Shown piece by piece: positions 12,200 through 20,933 of a DNA stretch of 64,000 bases (positions are counted from its first letter, which is position 1; every line of letters starts with the position of its first letter). Both the position numbers and the translations under genes were made by a program. This DNA is from JBBTCX01 sp964494205. GTDB lineage: Bacteria > Planctomycetota > Phycisphaerae > UBA1845. The notes below the pieces were generated by a model that was given only the letters and a program-made list of their open reading frames with translations, did not search any database and was not told the DNA's origin. The stretch is from contig CAZBRD010000011.1 of NCBI GenBank assembly GCA_964494205.1, positions 124,001 to 188,000 of the forward strand. Direction: 5' to 3'.

Positions 12200-12813
12200 T
12201 TAATTTAAGAACTTTCGACCTTTGACGACCAACCCAAGCCCGACAAAACCCATCCACACCGCGCCTGGCACCGGCAACACCACGGATGAAAACGTCGAAA
12301 TGTGCGCCTGAACAAACCCGCTTTCTGAACCTTCGCCGTCGCCTGCGAAGAACACATAACCTGCCACCGCATCAAAATCAGACAACTCGAGAGTCAGCGG
12401 CAATTCATCGGAACCCAACGCCATTCCGGTGCTGTCCAGGAATTCAATGGAAGCTGCCAACCCCGCGCCATCGCTCACGTTCGCCGTGTAGGAGTCGCCG
12501 TCAATGTCTGAGTTAATAACTGTAATGTCCGAAGTAGCCCACGTGTCCACGGTCAGCCCGTCGACAGTCAAGGTGGGCTCCGAAAGCATCGCCGGGGAAA
12601 ACGAACCGAAGTTCGGATCCGCATCTGTGTCCATCAGTTCTGAATCGAACACGTACTGAACGAGAACGAATCACCCAACGCCGCTGAAGTAAACACGCCC
12701 GGCGAACCCGCGACCGTTACGATCTCACCTTCAAAGGTGAATCGAATCATGTCGCCACGCACCGTAGTCGCCGCAGTTGCAAATATGATTGAAAGAATGA
12801 ACAGGTTTCGCAT
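12200..12813 (-). pseudogene. PEP-CTERM-like exported protein split by a 1-nt frameshift
   Basis: An ATG at 12813 with a GGAGG site starts a signal peptide (MRNLFILSIIFATAATTVRG) and continues MIRFTFEGEIVTV to GDSFSF, then meets TGA at 12634-12636. The -1 frame resumes at about 12652 as YVFDSELMDTDADP and runs to 12200, ending VPGAVWMGFVGLGLVV then KGRKFLN: a PEP-CTERM-like sorting signal of Pro motif, helix and basic tail. Restoring one base near 12655-12660 gives a continuous ~204-residue protein with a natural joint (GDSFSFSYVFDSE). Either a real inactivating deletion or a sequencing error. Confidence 0.75.
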
Positions 12814-13073
12814 GTCGCCCTCCGTAACGAAAAACCCGGTAACCCGCGCTCGAATGAGTTTGAGATGTTAGTGAGCGCTGAAAGATTCGTAAAGGGAATC
12901 TGGACGCGATTTGCTGCCTACAACCCCGCCTTTATGCGAGCGCCCGGCAAAACTCTACGCACGAAAATGGGCGCAGCGCGACGATTGGCAAGCTGCTTTA
13001 TCCTTTTCGCAGAAATGATCTTACATCATCGCACAGTGCATCGGCGGCTCGCCCGAACAACTATCCCTGACCG

Positions 13074-14879
13074 TCATTTCTTCGACGCACGTGCAATGGC
13101 CTCATCGAGCAATGAATCGTTCAAACCTAACACATCATCAAGGTTCTTGGTGTGATTGATATCGGGCTCAACGCCAGCGCCGTCATAAAGTCGTCCATCC
13201 GGACGGAACGAAGCCATCGACGAGAGCATAACCTTCAACCCGCTGTTCTTCAGTTGATACTCAATCGCGCGACCGCTTCCCCCGCCGCTTGAGGTGCCAA
13301 GCAATGTCACATTTGGCCGCCCTTTGAAGGACGCAAGAAATATGTCCGTCGCGCTGAAGCATCGATGATCCATCAGCACGAGAACCGATCGTTGATAGTG
13401 GTAGGCTTTCGGGTTCAATCCTTGCGACAGGACGAAGTAGTGCCACGCGCTGAACTCGTTCGCTTTCGGCTGCCAGACCGGTGCGAAGCGCCCCGAGAAA
13501 TCCTTGACGACATCTGCCTCTGTCTCAGTCCAACCGTTGTAACTCTGAGGAAAAAGCCACCGATCCGCGAGATAGCCGCTTTCGCTCTCGGTGCGATCAT
13601 CCGGAGTGAGTCGATAGGCCGCGATGTTGGTGACAACCGGTTTCTCTTCGGGCGACATGAGATAAGGAAACAATGTCCGCAACGCTGCTCGCGAGCCGCC
13701 GCCATTGCCGCGCACGTCAATAATGACCGCCTTGGTATCCTTGAACCGCCGCATCGACTGATCGAGAGATTCGAGAAACTCTTTGTCATCTTCCATCGAT
13801 GCAATTCGCAAATACCCGATGTTGTCTCCTACGATGCGCGTCGGGCCGAGGTCACGAGCACGCGCGCGATACGGGCGGTCGGAAACTGGTTTCGAAACCG
13901 TCGCGCGATTCTGGCCATCCCGCGATTCGAGCTCAACCCTGACCTCTGCCGTCCGGTCGATGCCCAGTTCACCTCGAAGCCACTGCAAGTGAACCAATCG
14001 TTCAATAGACGCCATGCGCGTGAACTGTGCCGACCCGCGCGACAGCATCGCAGCTTTCTCCAACCATTCATCGATCGGCTTATCATCGATCGCACGCACG
14101 AACGGACGCTCAGGATCGACAAGCTTGTTGTCACGATCGAGCGCTACGATGCGGCCATGCAGATCGTCAACGGCAAACGGCAAGTACCCCGCAGGGAGAA
14201 TGTCCGACATACCGCGCACGCGACTGTGGCCATCTTCGAAACCGGCGATGATCTTTTGAACTTCAATCGCAAGAACGCTGGATTCGATCCCCTCGCGCGA
14301 CTTTTCGCGTAGCGATTCAATCGCTTTGCGATAATCGAAGTTCCGCAAGTCACGATAGGAATACCGCTCCTCGATTAAAGTTTGTAGATATCGCAGATCA
14401 TCCGCAGCCTCGGTGGGACTAATCTTTCCGCGCAGAGGAATCGAAACAGGCGGCGGCGTCGATTTTCCCTCATTGTACTTCGCATCCATGATTGCGCGAC
14501 GATTCTCTGAGGTCATGGAAACACTGTCGCGCGTGACAGTCTTTCCCGTAATTCCTTCGCGGAGAACCAGCTTCACGGTTTTTCCAGCTCGGTGCCCCGA
14601 TTCAGCCAGCACCTGCACAAGGTCTTCGTCGAACCGTTTCTGCCACTTGGCTTGATACGACTTCTCGCAAAACGCGACCAACTCGGCGACAGCCACATCG
14701 TTGACGGAAACCAACTCGTACCACGTATCATCAAGAAAGACTTCGGGCGTTTTGTCGTTCCACCGGATGTTGGTGTAAGGAGCCAGCTTCTCGAAATGCT
14801 CCTGCCCGCGCGCAGCTGAAGCAGACGTACCGAGAACAATCGCGGAGGCAATAATAGAACCAAATAGAAAACGATTCAT
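13074..14879 (-). CDS. Secreted S41-family (tail-specific/CTP-like) peptidase
   Basis: 601 residues with a signal peptide (cleavage near ASAARG). The C-terminal half holds the S41 fold: YLRIAS, AVIIDVRGNGGGS (about 384-396), HRCFSATDIF with Ser509 as probable nucleophile, and LLGTSSGGGSG (527-536) forming the active-site loop. An N-terminal helical region around EERYSYRDL resembles the tricorn-core/S41 cap. No clear PDZ motif could be read. A GGAGG site lies 8 nt before the ATG. It is 32 nt upstream of nothing on its strand; the radical SAM gene lies just upstream and could be co-transcribed (32-nt gap). Substrate unknown. Confidence 0.85.
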   Translation of the reverse strand: MNRFLFGSIIASAIVLGTSASAARGQEHFEKLAPYTNIRWNDKTPEVFLDDTWYELVSVNDVAVAELVAFCEKSYQAKWQKRFDEDLVQVLAESGHRAGKTVKLVLREGITGKTVTRDSVSMTSENRRAIMDAKYNEGKSTPPPVSIPLRGKISPTEAADDLRYLQTLIEERYSYRDLRNFDYRKAIESLREKSREGIESSVLAIEVQKIIAGFEDGHSRVRGMSDILPAGYLPFAVDDLHGRIVALDRDNKLVDPERPFVRAIDDKPIDEWLEKAAMLSRGSAQFTRMASIERLVHLQWLRGELGIDRTAEVRVELESRDGQNRATVSKPVSDRPYRARARDLGPTRIVGDNIGYLRIASMEDDKEFLESLDQSMRRFKDTKAVIIDVRGNGGGSRAALRTLFPYLMSPEEKPVVTNIAAYRLTPDDRTESESGYLADRWLFPQSYNGWTETEADVVKDFSGRFAPVWQPKANEFSAWHYFVLSQGLNPKAYHYQRSVLVLMDHRCFSATDIFLASFKGRPNVTLLGTSSGGGSGRAIEYQLKNSGLKVMLSSMASFRPDGRLYDGAGVEPDINHTKNLDDVLGLNDSLLDEAIARASKK

Positions 14880-14911
14880 CGAACGGACCTCCGAACCCGG
14901 GTGATGATGGA

Positions 14912-16741
14912 CTATGCTGGAATGGCTATTCGCGGCTTCGGAACTTTTATTTGCGTGAAGACGTCATCGTATTGGCGGAGCAGATAATCGTCGGGCGCGC
15001 CGCCGTGCAGGTGGGTCCAGGGGAATACTTCGTCGGGCGATCGCTCGCGATGTGCATACCAGGCCGGATCGATACTCGTGGCGTCAAAAGCCCGCTGCCA
15101 GATATCCGCTTTGAAGCACTCGTCCCAACCATCGAAACGGGCACCGTTCCGATAGGCGTGCTCAACGGAATCAGCCAGGCGTCGATCACCTCGCGCAAAC
15201 ACCGCCTCGAGCACAGAACGCTCGACGCTGTGCGTCTTGAGATTGACCGACCCCTTCTTGTTTGGACCGAGCAGCGACCGCATACGTCTTCTAGCATCGT
15301 GGAAATACTCAGCCCTTGGTTGTGCGGCCCATTGGAAAGGAGTGTAAGGCTTTGGCACCAGCCAACCGACTGCCGAGTTAACCGTCGCGGGTCCTTTGCC
15401 GATCTCGCGACGCACCGCGCTGACCTTGCGACTCAGATGAACGATGCCGTCAATGTCGTCCGGTCGTTCGCCTGGGAACCCGGCCATGAAATAAAGCTTG
15501 ATCGTTCGCCAGCCGGCTTTGTACGCTTCCTTCACACCGTCGAGCAGGTTGCCGTCGGTAACGACCTTACGAATAGCCGCCCGCATATCGTCATTGGCAG
15601 CCTCGACCGCCATCGTCAAACCGCTCTTGCGAACGGAGTTGGCCATCCACGGAATGTTCTGCAGCATCTTGTCGACGCGCAGCGACGGCAGCGAAATGTT
15701 CACGCGCCGCGCGGCAAACTGTGCGTTCGCGCGATCCGCCAGCTCTCGCAAGTGTGGATAGTCCGCCGTCGACAATGAAAGCAAACCGAATTCATCGATG
15801 CCCGTCGCGCGATACATCTCCTCAGCCATCGAAAGGATTTGCTCGACCGTTCGCGTCCGAAGTGGACGCTTGGTGTATCCCGCGTGGCAGAAACGACAAC
15901 GCTGCGGACACCCACGCATGATCTCAATCGCAAAACGATCGTGCACAACTTCGACGTACGGAATGATCGGCCGCAATGGGAATGGCGCATTCTCAAAATC
16001 GTCTGTCTGACATCGCTCAATGCGCGCGGGGATTTGCGAATCGGTTGGGCGAATTGATTGAATCGTTCCGTCGTTTAGATATCGCACGTCGTACAATGAC
16101 GGCGCGTAAATCCATTCGAAGCGTCGCGCCATTTCGCGAATCATATCGCGACGACGCATGCCCGAGTTCTTCAATTCTCGATAGGCCGCGATGATGCGCG
16201 CCATCGATTCTTCGCCATCACCTAAGACGATGAGATCAAAAAACGGTGCCACCGGTTCCGGATTGTCTGCCTGCGGTCCGCCGCCAATGACGAGTGGATG
16301 ACGATCGTCACGATCCGCCGATCGGAAGGGAATTCCTGCCAAGTCGAGAATCTGCAGCACGCTGGTGAAGGCCATCTCGTACTGCAGCGAGATCGCCAGG
16401 ATGTCAGCCGATGACACTGGCTGTCGGGTGTCCCAGGTGAAAAGTGGAATTTTCCGCGCCCGCATTTGTGCTTCGGCATCATTCCACGGGCAGAAAACCC
16501 GCTCCGCACAACATCCGGGGGTGTGGTTGGCCAGCCAGTACAGAATCTGGCAGCCGAGGTGGCTCATTCCGATGGTGTAAGTGTCTGGAAACGCTACAGC
16601 TACGCGGACGTCGGCCCGCTCCCAGTCCCCTTCCGTGACGAGTTGATTGATTTCCTGGCCGATGTATTGGCCAGGCCGTTCGACGAACGGAAGCAGCTCT
16701 TCGCTCACTCTATTCCGCAGTGCTTGCACGTATGAACTCAC
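14912..16741 (-). CDS. Radical SAM protein with N-terminal B12-binding-like domain (TIGR03960-like)
   Basis: 609 residues. Residues about 45-210 resemble the cobalamin-binding-like Rossmann domain of B12-type radical SAM proteins (FPDTYTIGMSHLGCQILY, VIGGGPQADNPEP, LGDGEE). The radical SAM core follows, with CPQRCRFC giving Cys278, Cys282 and Cys285 for the 4Fe-4S cluster. The layout and the start SSYVQALRNRVSEELLPFVERPGQYIG match the uncharacterised TIGR03960 family, which in other bacteria often sits with a TIGR03936 partner near ribosomal genes; no such partner is seen here. Reaction unknown. Confidence 0.85.
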   Translation of the reverse strand: MSSYVQALRNRVSEELLPFVERPGQYIGQEINQLVTEGDWERADVRVAVAFPDTYTIGMSHLGCQILYWLANHTPGCCAERVFCPWNDAEAQMRARKIPLFTWDTRQPVSSADILAISLQYEMAFTSVLQILDLAGIPFRSADRDDRHPLVIGGGPQADNPEPVAPFFDLIVLGDGEESMARIIAAYRELKNSGMRRRDMIREMARRFEWIYAPSLYDVRYLNDGTIQSIRPTDSQIPARIERCQTDDFENAPFPLRPIIPYVEVVHDRFAIEIMRGCPQRCRFCHAGYTKRPLRTRTVEQILSMAEEMYRATGIDEFGLLSLSTADYPHLRELADRANAQFAARRVNISLPSLRVDKMLQNIPWMANSVRKSGLTMAVEAANDDMRAAIRKVVTDGNLLDGVKEAYKAGWRTIKLYFMAGFPGERPDDIDGIVHLSRKVSAVRREIGKGPATVNSAVGWLVPKPYTPFQWAAQPRAEYFHDARRRMRSLLGPNKKGSVNLKTHSVERSVLEAVFARGDRRLADSVEHAYRNGARFDGWDECFKADIWQRAFDATSIDPAWYAHRERSPDEVFPWTHLHGGAPDDYLLRQYDDVFTQIKVPKPRIAIPA

Positions 16742-16975
16742 GCTGTTAGTGCGATCGCATCACAATAAATTTCTTGCTTTTCTCGCAAACCACACTCTAT
16801 CAATGAACTACCGAAAAACAAGAATGGCGACGGCGTGTGAAAGATAAAAGACGAAGAAACTCCAAATGAACTCTCATAAAATCGTTGCATAATGCCGATT
16901 TCCGATGTAGTGTTTAGTAAGAATTCGTAAGAATCGGGTTGCGTCACACAAGCCAAAATTGAGGATGAGGACGGC

Positions 16976-17839
16976 GTGAACGTGAACGCGCGATTGCGAC
17001 GAGGATCAAGTCTCGTAGAACTCTTGGTGGTTGTAGCCATCATCGCGATGTTGATGGCGGCGCTGGTTCCCTCACTACGACGAACCATGCTCATGGCGCG
17101 CAACACCGTTTGCATGCACAACATTCACATGATTGGTCAGGGGCTTAGCCAGTATCGTTTTGAGAATGATGGTTGGTTGCCAACACCTGGCGTGTCCTCG
17201 GCTGCCCAAGCGCAAACGCCTGACGTCTGGTTTTTGAAACTATACCCAACTTACTTGACTGACCCCGTGGTCCTCAGCTGCCCAGAGGATCCTTTCAAGT
17301 TCCGCATGCAGCAGACCGGTCAATTGCAAAACGTCATGCAAGCACCGCAAGTCGCCAATTACGCTAGTTACGGCATCAATAGTTTCATCATCACAGCCGG
17401 CGATGGTTCGCTGGCGGATTTGGATCGTCGTTGGCCATCGCGTCCGCTCGACATCATTCTCGCAGCAGACATGGGGCCGGATCATATCGTTCCGCAGGAC
17501 AATGGCGGCGGTGGCAATCAGGGCGATTACAACGCGGTCAATGGCCCCGATCGCAATCTAAGCATGCTGACATGGGACGATGGTTATGATCCGTTCGTGC
17601 CGACTCAGAACATCAACCCGTGGGTGACTCAGCGACACGGCGAGAGCATAAACGTCCTGACGATCGATGGCAGCGTACGTAATGCCCGGACTAGGAACAC
17701 TCTGCAGAGTCCGATTCAGCGCTACTATTCCGATTGTGCCGCAGGGGGCTGCACGCTTTGTAATTACCTGCACTTCTACCACTATTCTTTCGCGAAAGAC
17801 CGACTGTACTGGTGGACCGGCTTCACCGCCATTGAATAG
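16976..17839 (+). CDS. Prepilin-like protein (type II secretion/pseudopilin N-terminus)
   Basis: 287 residues from a GTG at 16976 preceded by GAGGATGAGG. The N-terminus RRGSSLVELLVVVAIIAML is a type IV prepilin signal: cleavage after Gly10, Glu at +5, then a hydrophobic helix. The mature domain contains NTVCMHNIHMIGQGLSQY, reminiscent of the large planctomycete pseudopilin families, and a C-terminal part with ESINVLTIDGSVRNART plus two Cys-containing loops. A possible promoter TTGCAT-N17-TAGTGT lies at 16885-16913. The next gene starts 9 nt later. No secretion ATPase or peptidase is nearby. Confidence 0.8.
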   Translation: MNVNARLRRGSSLVELLVVVAIIAMLMAALVPSLRRTMLMARNTVCMHNIHMIGQGLSQYRFENDGWLPTPGVSSAAQAQTPDVWFLKLYPTYLTDPVVLSCPEDPFKFRMQQTGQLQNVMQAPQVANYASYGINSFIITAGDGSLADLDRRWPSRPLDIILAADMGPDHIVPQDNGGGGNQGDYNAVNGPDRNLSMLTWDDGYDPFVPTQNINPWVTQRHGESINVLTIDGSVRNARTRNTLQSPIQRYYSDCAAGGCTLCNYLHFYHYSFAKDRLYWWTGFTAIE

Positions 17840-17848
17840 AATCTCAAC

Positions 17849-18367
17849 GTGAGTGAAAACGAATTCAGGGCTGCTGTTCCGCACCGCCCCCGGGTGCGCA
17901 TCGTTGAGCACCGTGTAAATTGGCGCGGCGCTATCGGCACGTTGGCTGTGACCGCCACCGCGGCGGCGCTCGTCTTGATTCTTTGGCGACTGTGGCGAAC
18001 GGACGAAACACCGGCCATCCACATCCGGAAACTGGCGGACGTCGATTTGGAGTGGAAGTGTGACGGAAACCATTCGTTCATGGCGATGGGATCAGTCGGT
18101 CCGCAACATTGTAAGACTTGCAAGCAGCCCGCGTTTCCCGTGGTCAAATACAAATGTGATGTGCATGGGCCGATTGACGTCATGGCCCGATTCGGCGGCG
18201 ACGCGCCGGGCTCTGAGAAGCTCACACACTTGCGGGTGATCGGTCGCGAGTGGACACCGGCAGACAAGCCGCTTCTCTGCCCGAAGTGCGGCAAGGAAAT
18301 CCGCCGTCAGCGCGCCGACACGTTCGTGAGTCCTTCCAAAGCAAAAGAGAAGTCGCAGGGCGGGTAG
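17849..18367 (+). CDS. Single-span membrane protein with two zinc-ribbon-like CxxC pairs
   Basis: 172 residues from a GTG at 17849, 9 nt after the prepilin-like gene, so probably co-translated. One hydrophobic helix at about residues 29-46 is followed by a soluble domain with CKTCKQ and CPKCGKE, plus a KYKCDVHGP segment, suggesting two zinc-binding knuckles. No obvious ribosome site, so the start is less sure. No family recognised. Coupling to the prepilin suggests an envelope role, which is inference. Confidence 0.65.
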   Translation: MSENEFRAAVPHRPRVRIVEHRVNWRGAIGTLAVTATAAALVLILWRLWRTDETPAIHIRKLADVDLEWKCDGNHSFMAMGSVGPQHCKTCKQPAFPVVKYKCDVHGPIDVMARFGGDAPGSEKLTHLRVIGREWTPADKPLLCPKCGKEIRRQRADTFVSPSKAKEKSQGG

Positions 18368-18410
18368 ATTATCGGGTGCGGTTCTATTCATCCGCCCGCA
18401 TGAAGTTCAC

Positions 18411-18463
18411 TTGCATTTCAGTCGAAGGTTGTGCTATAGCGCGGCGACAGCATCGCCGCGACT
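18411..18463 (+). promoter_or_regulatory. Probable promoter of the RDD gene, with a hairpin in the leader
   Basis: TTGCAT (18411-18416) and TATAGC (18435-18440) are 18 nt apart, upstream of the ATG at 18481. Directly after lies GCGGCGA-CAGCA-TCGCCGC (18441-18459), a perfect 7-bp hairpin followed by GACTTTT. The hairpin could end the upstream operon or structure the leader; which one cannot be told from sequence. Confidence 0.4.
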
Positions 18464-18480
18464 TTTGGACTGAAACGACC

Positions 18481-19176
18481 ATGGCCACTCAATGCCCACT
18501 CTGTAAACACAACTTTCCCAACGGGTTCAAATTTCGTTTGCTCAACAGCGTACCGGTGTGCAAAGCCTGCCGATCGGAATTTGCCACGCGCCGACGGATC
18601 GCATTCGTCATCGACTATGCGATTTTCTATGTGATCAGTCACCTGATAATCAACTTCTGGTTTGTGAACTCGACAGTTCAGCAGGTGAGTCTCATCAGAA
18701 GACCGGGCAGTTCGCTAAAATTACAATTTTCATCGAGCGACTTATTTCTGACTTTCGTCGTTCCTTCCTTGGTCTGGTTCTTATATTTGTTGAAGGACGG
18801 ATTTCACGGTATCTCACCTGGCAAGTGCCTGCTTGGGTTGCGCGTCGTCGATACCACAACCCGCCAACCAATCAGCTTCGGGCAGAGTTTCAAGCGCAAT
18901 CTGGTTCTGATGATTCCGGGCATCTCCTTCGCGATCGCATTTGCCCTCGACAAAGGGACGCGCTGGGGCGATGGGTGGGCGAACACGGTCGTCATCTGGA
19001 AAAAACACCTGCATCACCCGGTCTTCGACCCGCGAGGATTTCTCTGCACGTGTTGTGGATACGACCTGACAGGCAACGTGACGGGCCGATGTCCGGAGTG
19101 CTTCACGCCGACGGGAGTGCCAATGGATGACACTCAAATCCCGGAGGCCATTCCTGTTGCGCGGGCGATCAGTTGA
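18481..19176 (+). CDS. RDD-family membrane protein flanked by two zinc ribbons
   Basis: 231 residues from ATG 18481; a longer in-frame frame extends into the previous gene and is not favoured. The N-terminus has CPLC...CKAC, a four-cysteine ribbon. RRRIAFVIDYAIFYVIS begins an RDD domain (Arg then Asp-containing first helix) with about four membrane spans, including GISPGKCLLGLRVVD typical of RDD proteins. The C-terminus carries CTCCGYDLTGNVTGRCPEC, a ribbon also seen in the gene at 44587. RDD proteins are uncharacterised membrane proteins, some linked to transport. It overlaps the convergent gene by 8 nt. Confidence 0.75.
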   Translation: MATQCPLCKHNFPNGFKFRLLNSVPVCKACRSEFATRRRIAFVIDYAIFYVISHLIINFWFVNSTVQQVSLIRRPGSSLKLQFSSSDLFLTFVVPSLVWFLYLLKDGFHGISPGKCLLGLRVVDTTTRQPISFGQSFKRNLVLMIPGISFAIAFALDKGTRWGDGWANTVVIWKKHLHHPVFDPRGFLCTCCGYDLTGNVTGRCPECFTPTGVPMDDTQIPEAIPVARAIS

Positions 19177-20206
19177 GCGCTTCGGGAAGCTTGAAGTCGG
19201 CGATGAACACCTGAGATTCACTCAAGCCGCCGCGCTGTGAAGTCCACATCATTTTCTTGCCGTCGGGGCTAAAGACGGGCAGACCATCGAACGAAGCATC
19301 AAAGGTAATCCGCGTCAGCTTCTGGCCGTCGGTCGTCATCATGTACAGGTCGTAATTGGGCTTCTCGCCGCGAGCGCGGGCTTCGTGGTCCGCCTGCGTA
19401 AAGATGAAGCTCTTGCCTGATGGGTACCAGAATGGACACCAGTTGAAGATCGGGTTGTCGGTGATCGCCCGGTCGTCGCTGCCGTCGGCTGCGGCGATGC
19501 GGAGTTGCAGGTTCATCTTGTCGTCGCTGCGACGATCGCCGCGATAGAGAATCTGCTTGCCATCCGGCGAGAAGAACGGGCCACCGTCGTAGCCCTTGCC
19601 TTTGGTGATGCGACGTGGTTCCGAGCCGTCGGCGTTCATGGTGTAGATTTCGAGATCGCCGTCTCGCTGCGAGGTGAACACGATCTGCTTGCCATCGTTT
19701 GAGTATGAACCCTCCGCGTCATAGCCCGGCGCGTCCGTCAATCGCTTGAGGTTGGAGCCGTCTGGGTCGGCTTCGAAGATGTCCATGTGCTCGTTGAAAT
19801 CCCACTTGTAACCGGAGCCGGCTGACGCGGTCTTCGGTTGGCCGAGCGTGGGATCGAGGTGGCTCGACGCGAAGATGATCTTTTTGCCGTCGGGCCGGAA
19901 GTACGCACAGGTGCAAGCACCCTTGCCGGTGCTGACCATTTTCATGGCCTTGGTCTTCAGATCGAGCGTGTAAATCTGGTACTCACTCTCGCCTTTGGGA
20001 AAAGCCTGAAAGATGATCTTGCTCGCGTCGGGTGAGAAGTAAGCTTCACCCGCTTTGGTCAGGCCCATTTCGGTCGAGGTGATCTGCGTGATGTTGGTGA
20101 GGTATTTTGCCTCTTCGGGCAGCGCCGCCATGATCTCGGAGTTGGCGAAGGCCGCGATTGAGGTCAGCAAAACGAATAACGGGGCGACGTAAAGCGTTGA
20201 CTTCAT
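19169..20206 (-). CDS. Exported TolB/PD40-type beta-propeller protein
   Basis: 345 residues from ATG 20206, giving the signal peptide MKSTLYVAPLFVLLTSIAAFA; a GGAG site lies about 10 nt upstream. In-frame codons further upstream bring no signal peptide. The mature protein is six or so WD40-like PD40 blades with FSPDGKQILYRG, YSNDGKQIVFTSQRDG and FSPDGKKMMWTSQRGG, and recurring IYTMNADGSEPRRIT-type loops. This is the TolB propeller fold, which binds peptides or proteins in the periplasm. No Tol or Pal gene is adjacent, so the partner is unknown. Its stop overlaps the RDD gene on the other strand. Confidence 0.82.
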   Translation of the reverse strand: MKSTLYVAPLFVLLTSIAAFANSEIMAALPEEAKYLTNITQITSTEMGLTKAGEAYFSPDASKIIFQAFPKGESEYQIYTLDLKTKAMKMVSTGKGACTCAYFRPDGKKIIFASSHLDPTLGQPKTASAGSGYKWDFNEHMDIFEADPDGSNLKRLTDAPGYDAEGSYSNDGKQIVFTSQRDGDLEIYTMNADGSEPRRITKGKGYDGGPFFSPDGKQILYRGDRRSDDKMNLQLRIAAADGSDDRAITDNPIFNWCPFWYPSGKSFIFTQADHEARARGEKPNYDLYMMTTDGQKLTRITFDASFDGLPVFSPDGKKMMWTSQRGGLSESQVFIADFKLPEALN

Positions 20207-20394
20207 GGGTTGCATTCTCCGCACGGTTTTCAAACTCATTCCAGGCTGCAACATACGTATGATTGAAGTCTCCGGCAAGAAGCCTCGGCGATAGCCGCCC
20301 GTGGGTGGGTTCTGGTCGGTTCATGCCTCGCCCCTGCAAGGAATAAAGCGATGGTGACAAATGGCTAATGGCTAAAAGTGAAAAAATTCAATGA

Positions 20395-20421
20395 AGTGCC
20401 ACGGTGTGGCACTCGCTTTTT
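20395..20421. terminator. Terminator-like hairpin
   Basis: AGTGCCAC-GGT-GTGGCACT (20395-20413) is a perfect 8-bp stem followed on the plus strand by CGCTTTTT. On the minus strand a T-run also follows, after ATTGAA. No gene ends within 180 nt, so its role is unclear; it may belong to the hairpin repeat family. Confidence 0.4.
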
Positions 20422-20642
20422 CTTGCGTAAGTCCTTTTGGGGCTGCATGTTGGTGATTTGTGCCCGTTGAAATAGCCATTTTCAAGTAGAACCGTAATGC
20501 GATGGTTAGCCATCCTCCAGATTTCAAAACTCCACGTCCCCCTATCTGAAAGAACGTGCACGGTGGTCGGTCGGTTTGCGGTTGGGGGCGAGCACGGTTG
20601 TAAATGCAGGTCGAGGAATCGGGTCGTCATCAAGAGGGCCGG

Positions 20643-20738
20643 AACCCCGTTGGGGTTTTCATTTGGGTTTCATCAGTAACCCAGGGTAGCGCCTGCGGCG
20701 CAACCCTGGGCCGGAGGACGAAACCCCTTTGGGGGTTT
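20643..20738. repeat. Hairpin-repeat cluster
   Basis: Successive perfect palindromes: AACCCC-GTT-GGGGTT (20643-20657), CCCAGGGT (20680-20687) pairing with ACCCTGGG (20703-20710) and enclosing GCGCC-TGC-GGCGC, then AAACCCC-TTTG-GGGGTTT (20721-20738). The style of short loops with perfect stems recurs at several other intergenic sites. Confidence 0.6.
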
Positions 20739-20837
20739 GGTAGTGATATCGCGTTGGCAATGGCAACGCCGGCTAAGACGGTATCCCGTTAACTGAACAT
20801 GTCGAAGAGTAAAGCGTCGCGATCGCTCCGTTCTGCC

Positions 20838-20926
20838 GTGCCTACGGCACTTGAAAGGGCATTTTGCGAATTGCTCCCCCAGCACTGAAGGTGCTGGGCT
20901 ATTTTCGGATCGTCCCTAGCGGGACG
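20838..20926. repeat. Hairpin-repeat cluster
   Basis: GTGCC-TAC-GGCAC (20838-20850), CCCAGCAC-TGAAG-GTGCTGGG (20878-20898), and CGTCCC-TAGC-GGGACG (20911-20926), with the linker CTATTTTCG between the last two. The same linker occurs in the cluster at 33676-33770. It ends 8 nt from the stop of the phosphatase gene and may also terminate it. Confidence 0.6.
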
Positions 20927-20933
20927 ATTTGGG

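Larger units (their letters stand above)
20207..20933. other. Long noncoding stretch rich in short hairpins
   Basis: About 725 nt without a supported gene. It contains a terminator-like hairpin (20395-20421) and two clusters of perfect hairpins (20643-20738 and 20838-20926) listed separately. Open frames of 60-80 codons across it are disrupted by these repeats and lack ribosome sites. Confidence 0.6.

Noticed and set aside
13365..14312. 315-codon plus-strand frame opposite the S41 peptidase
   Set aside because: The minus strand carries a complete S41 gene with catalytic motifs and signal peptide; the plus frame has no motif.
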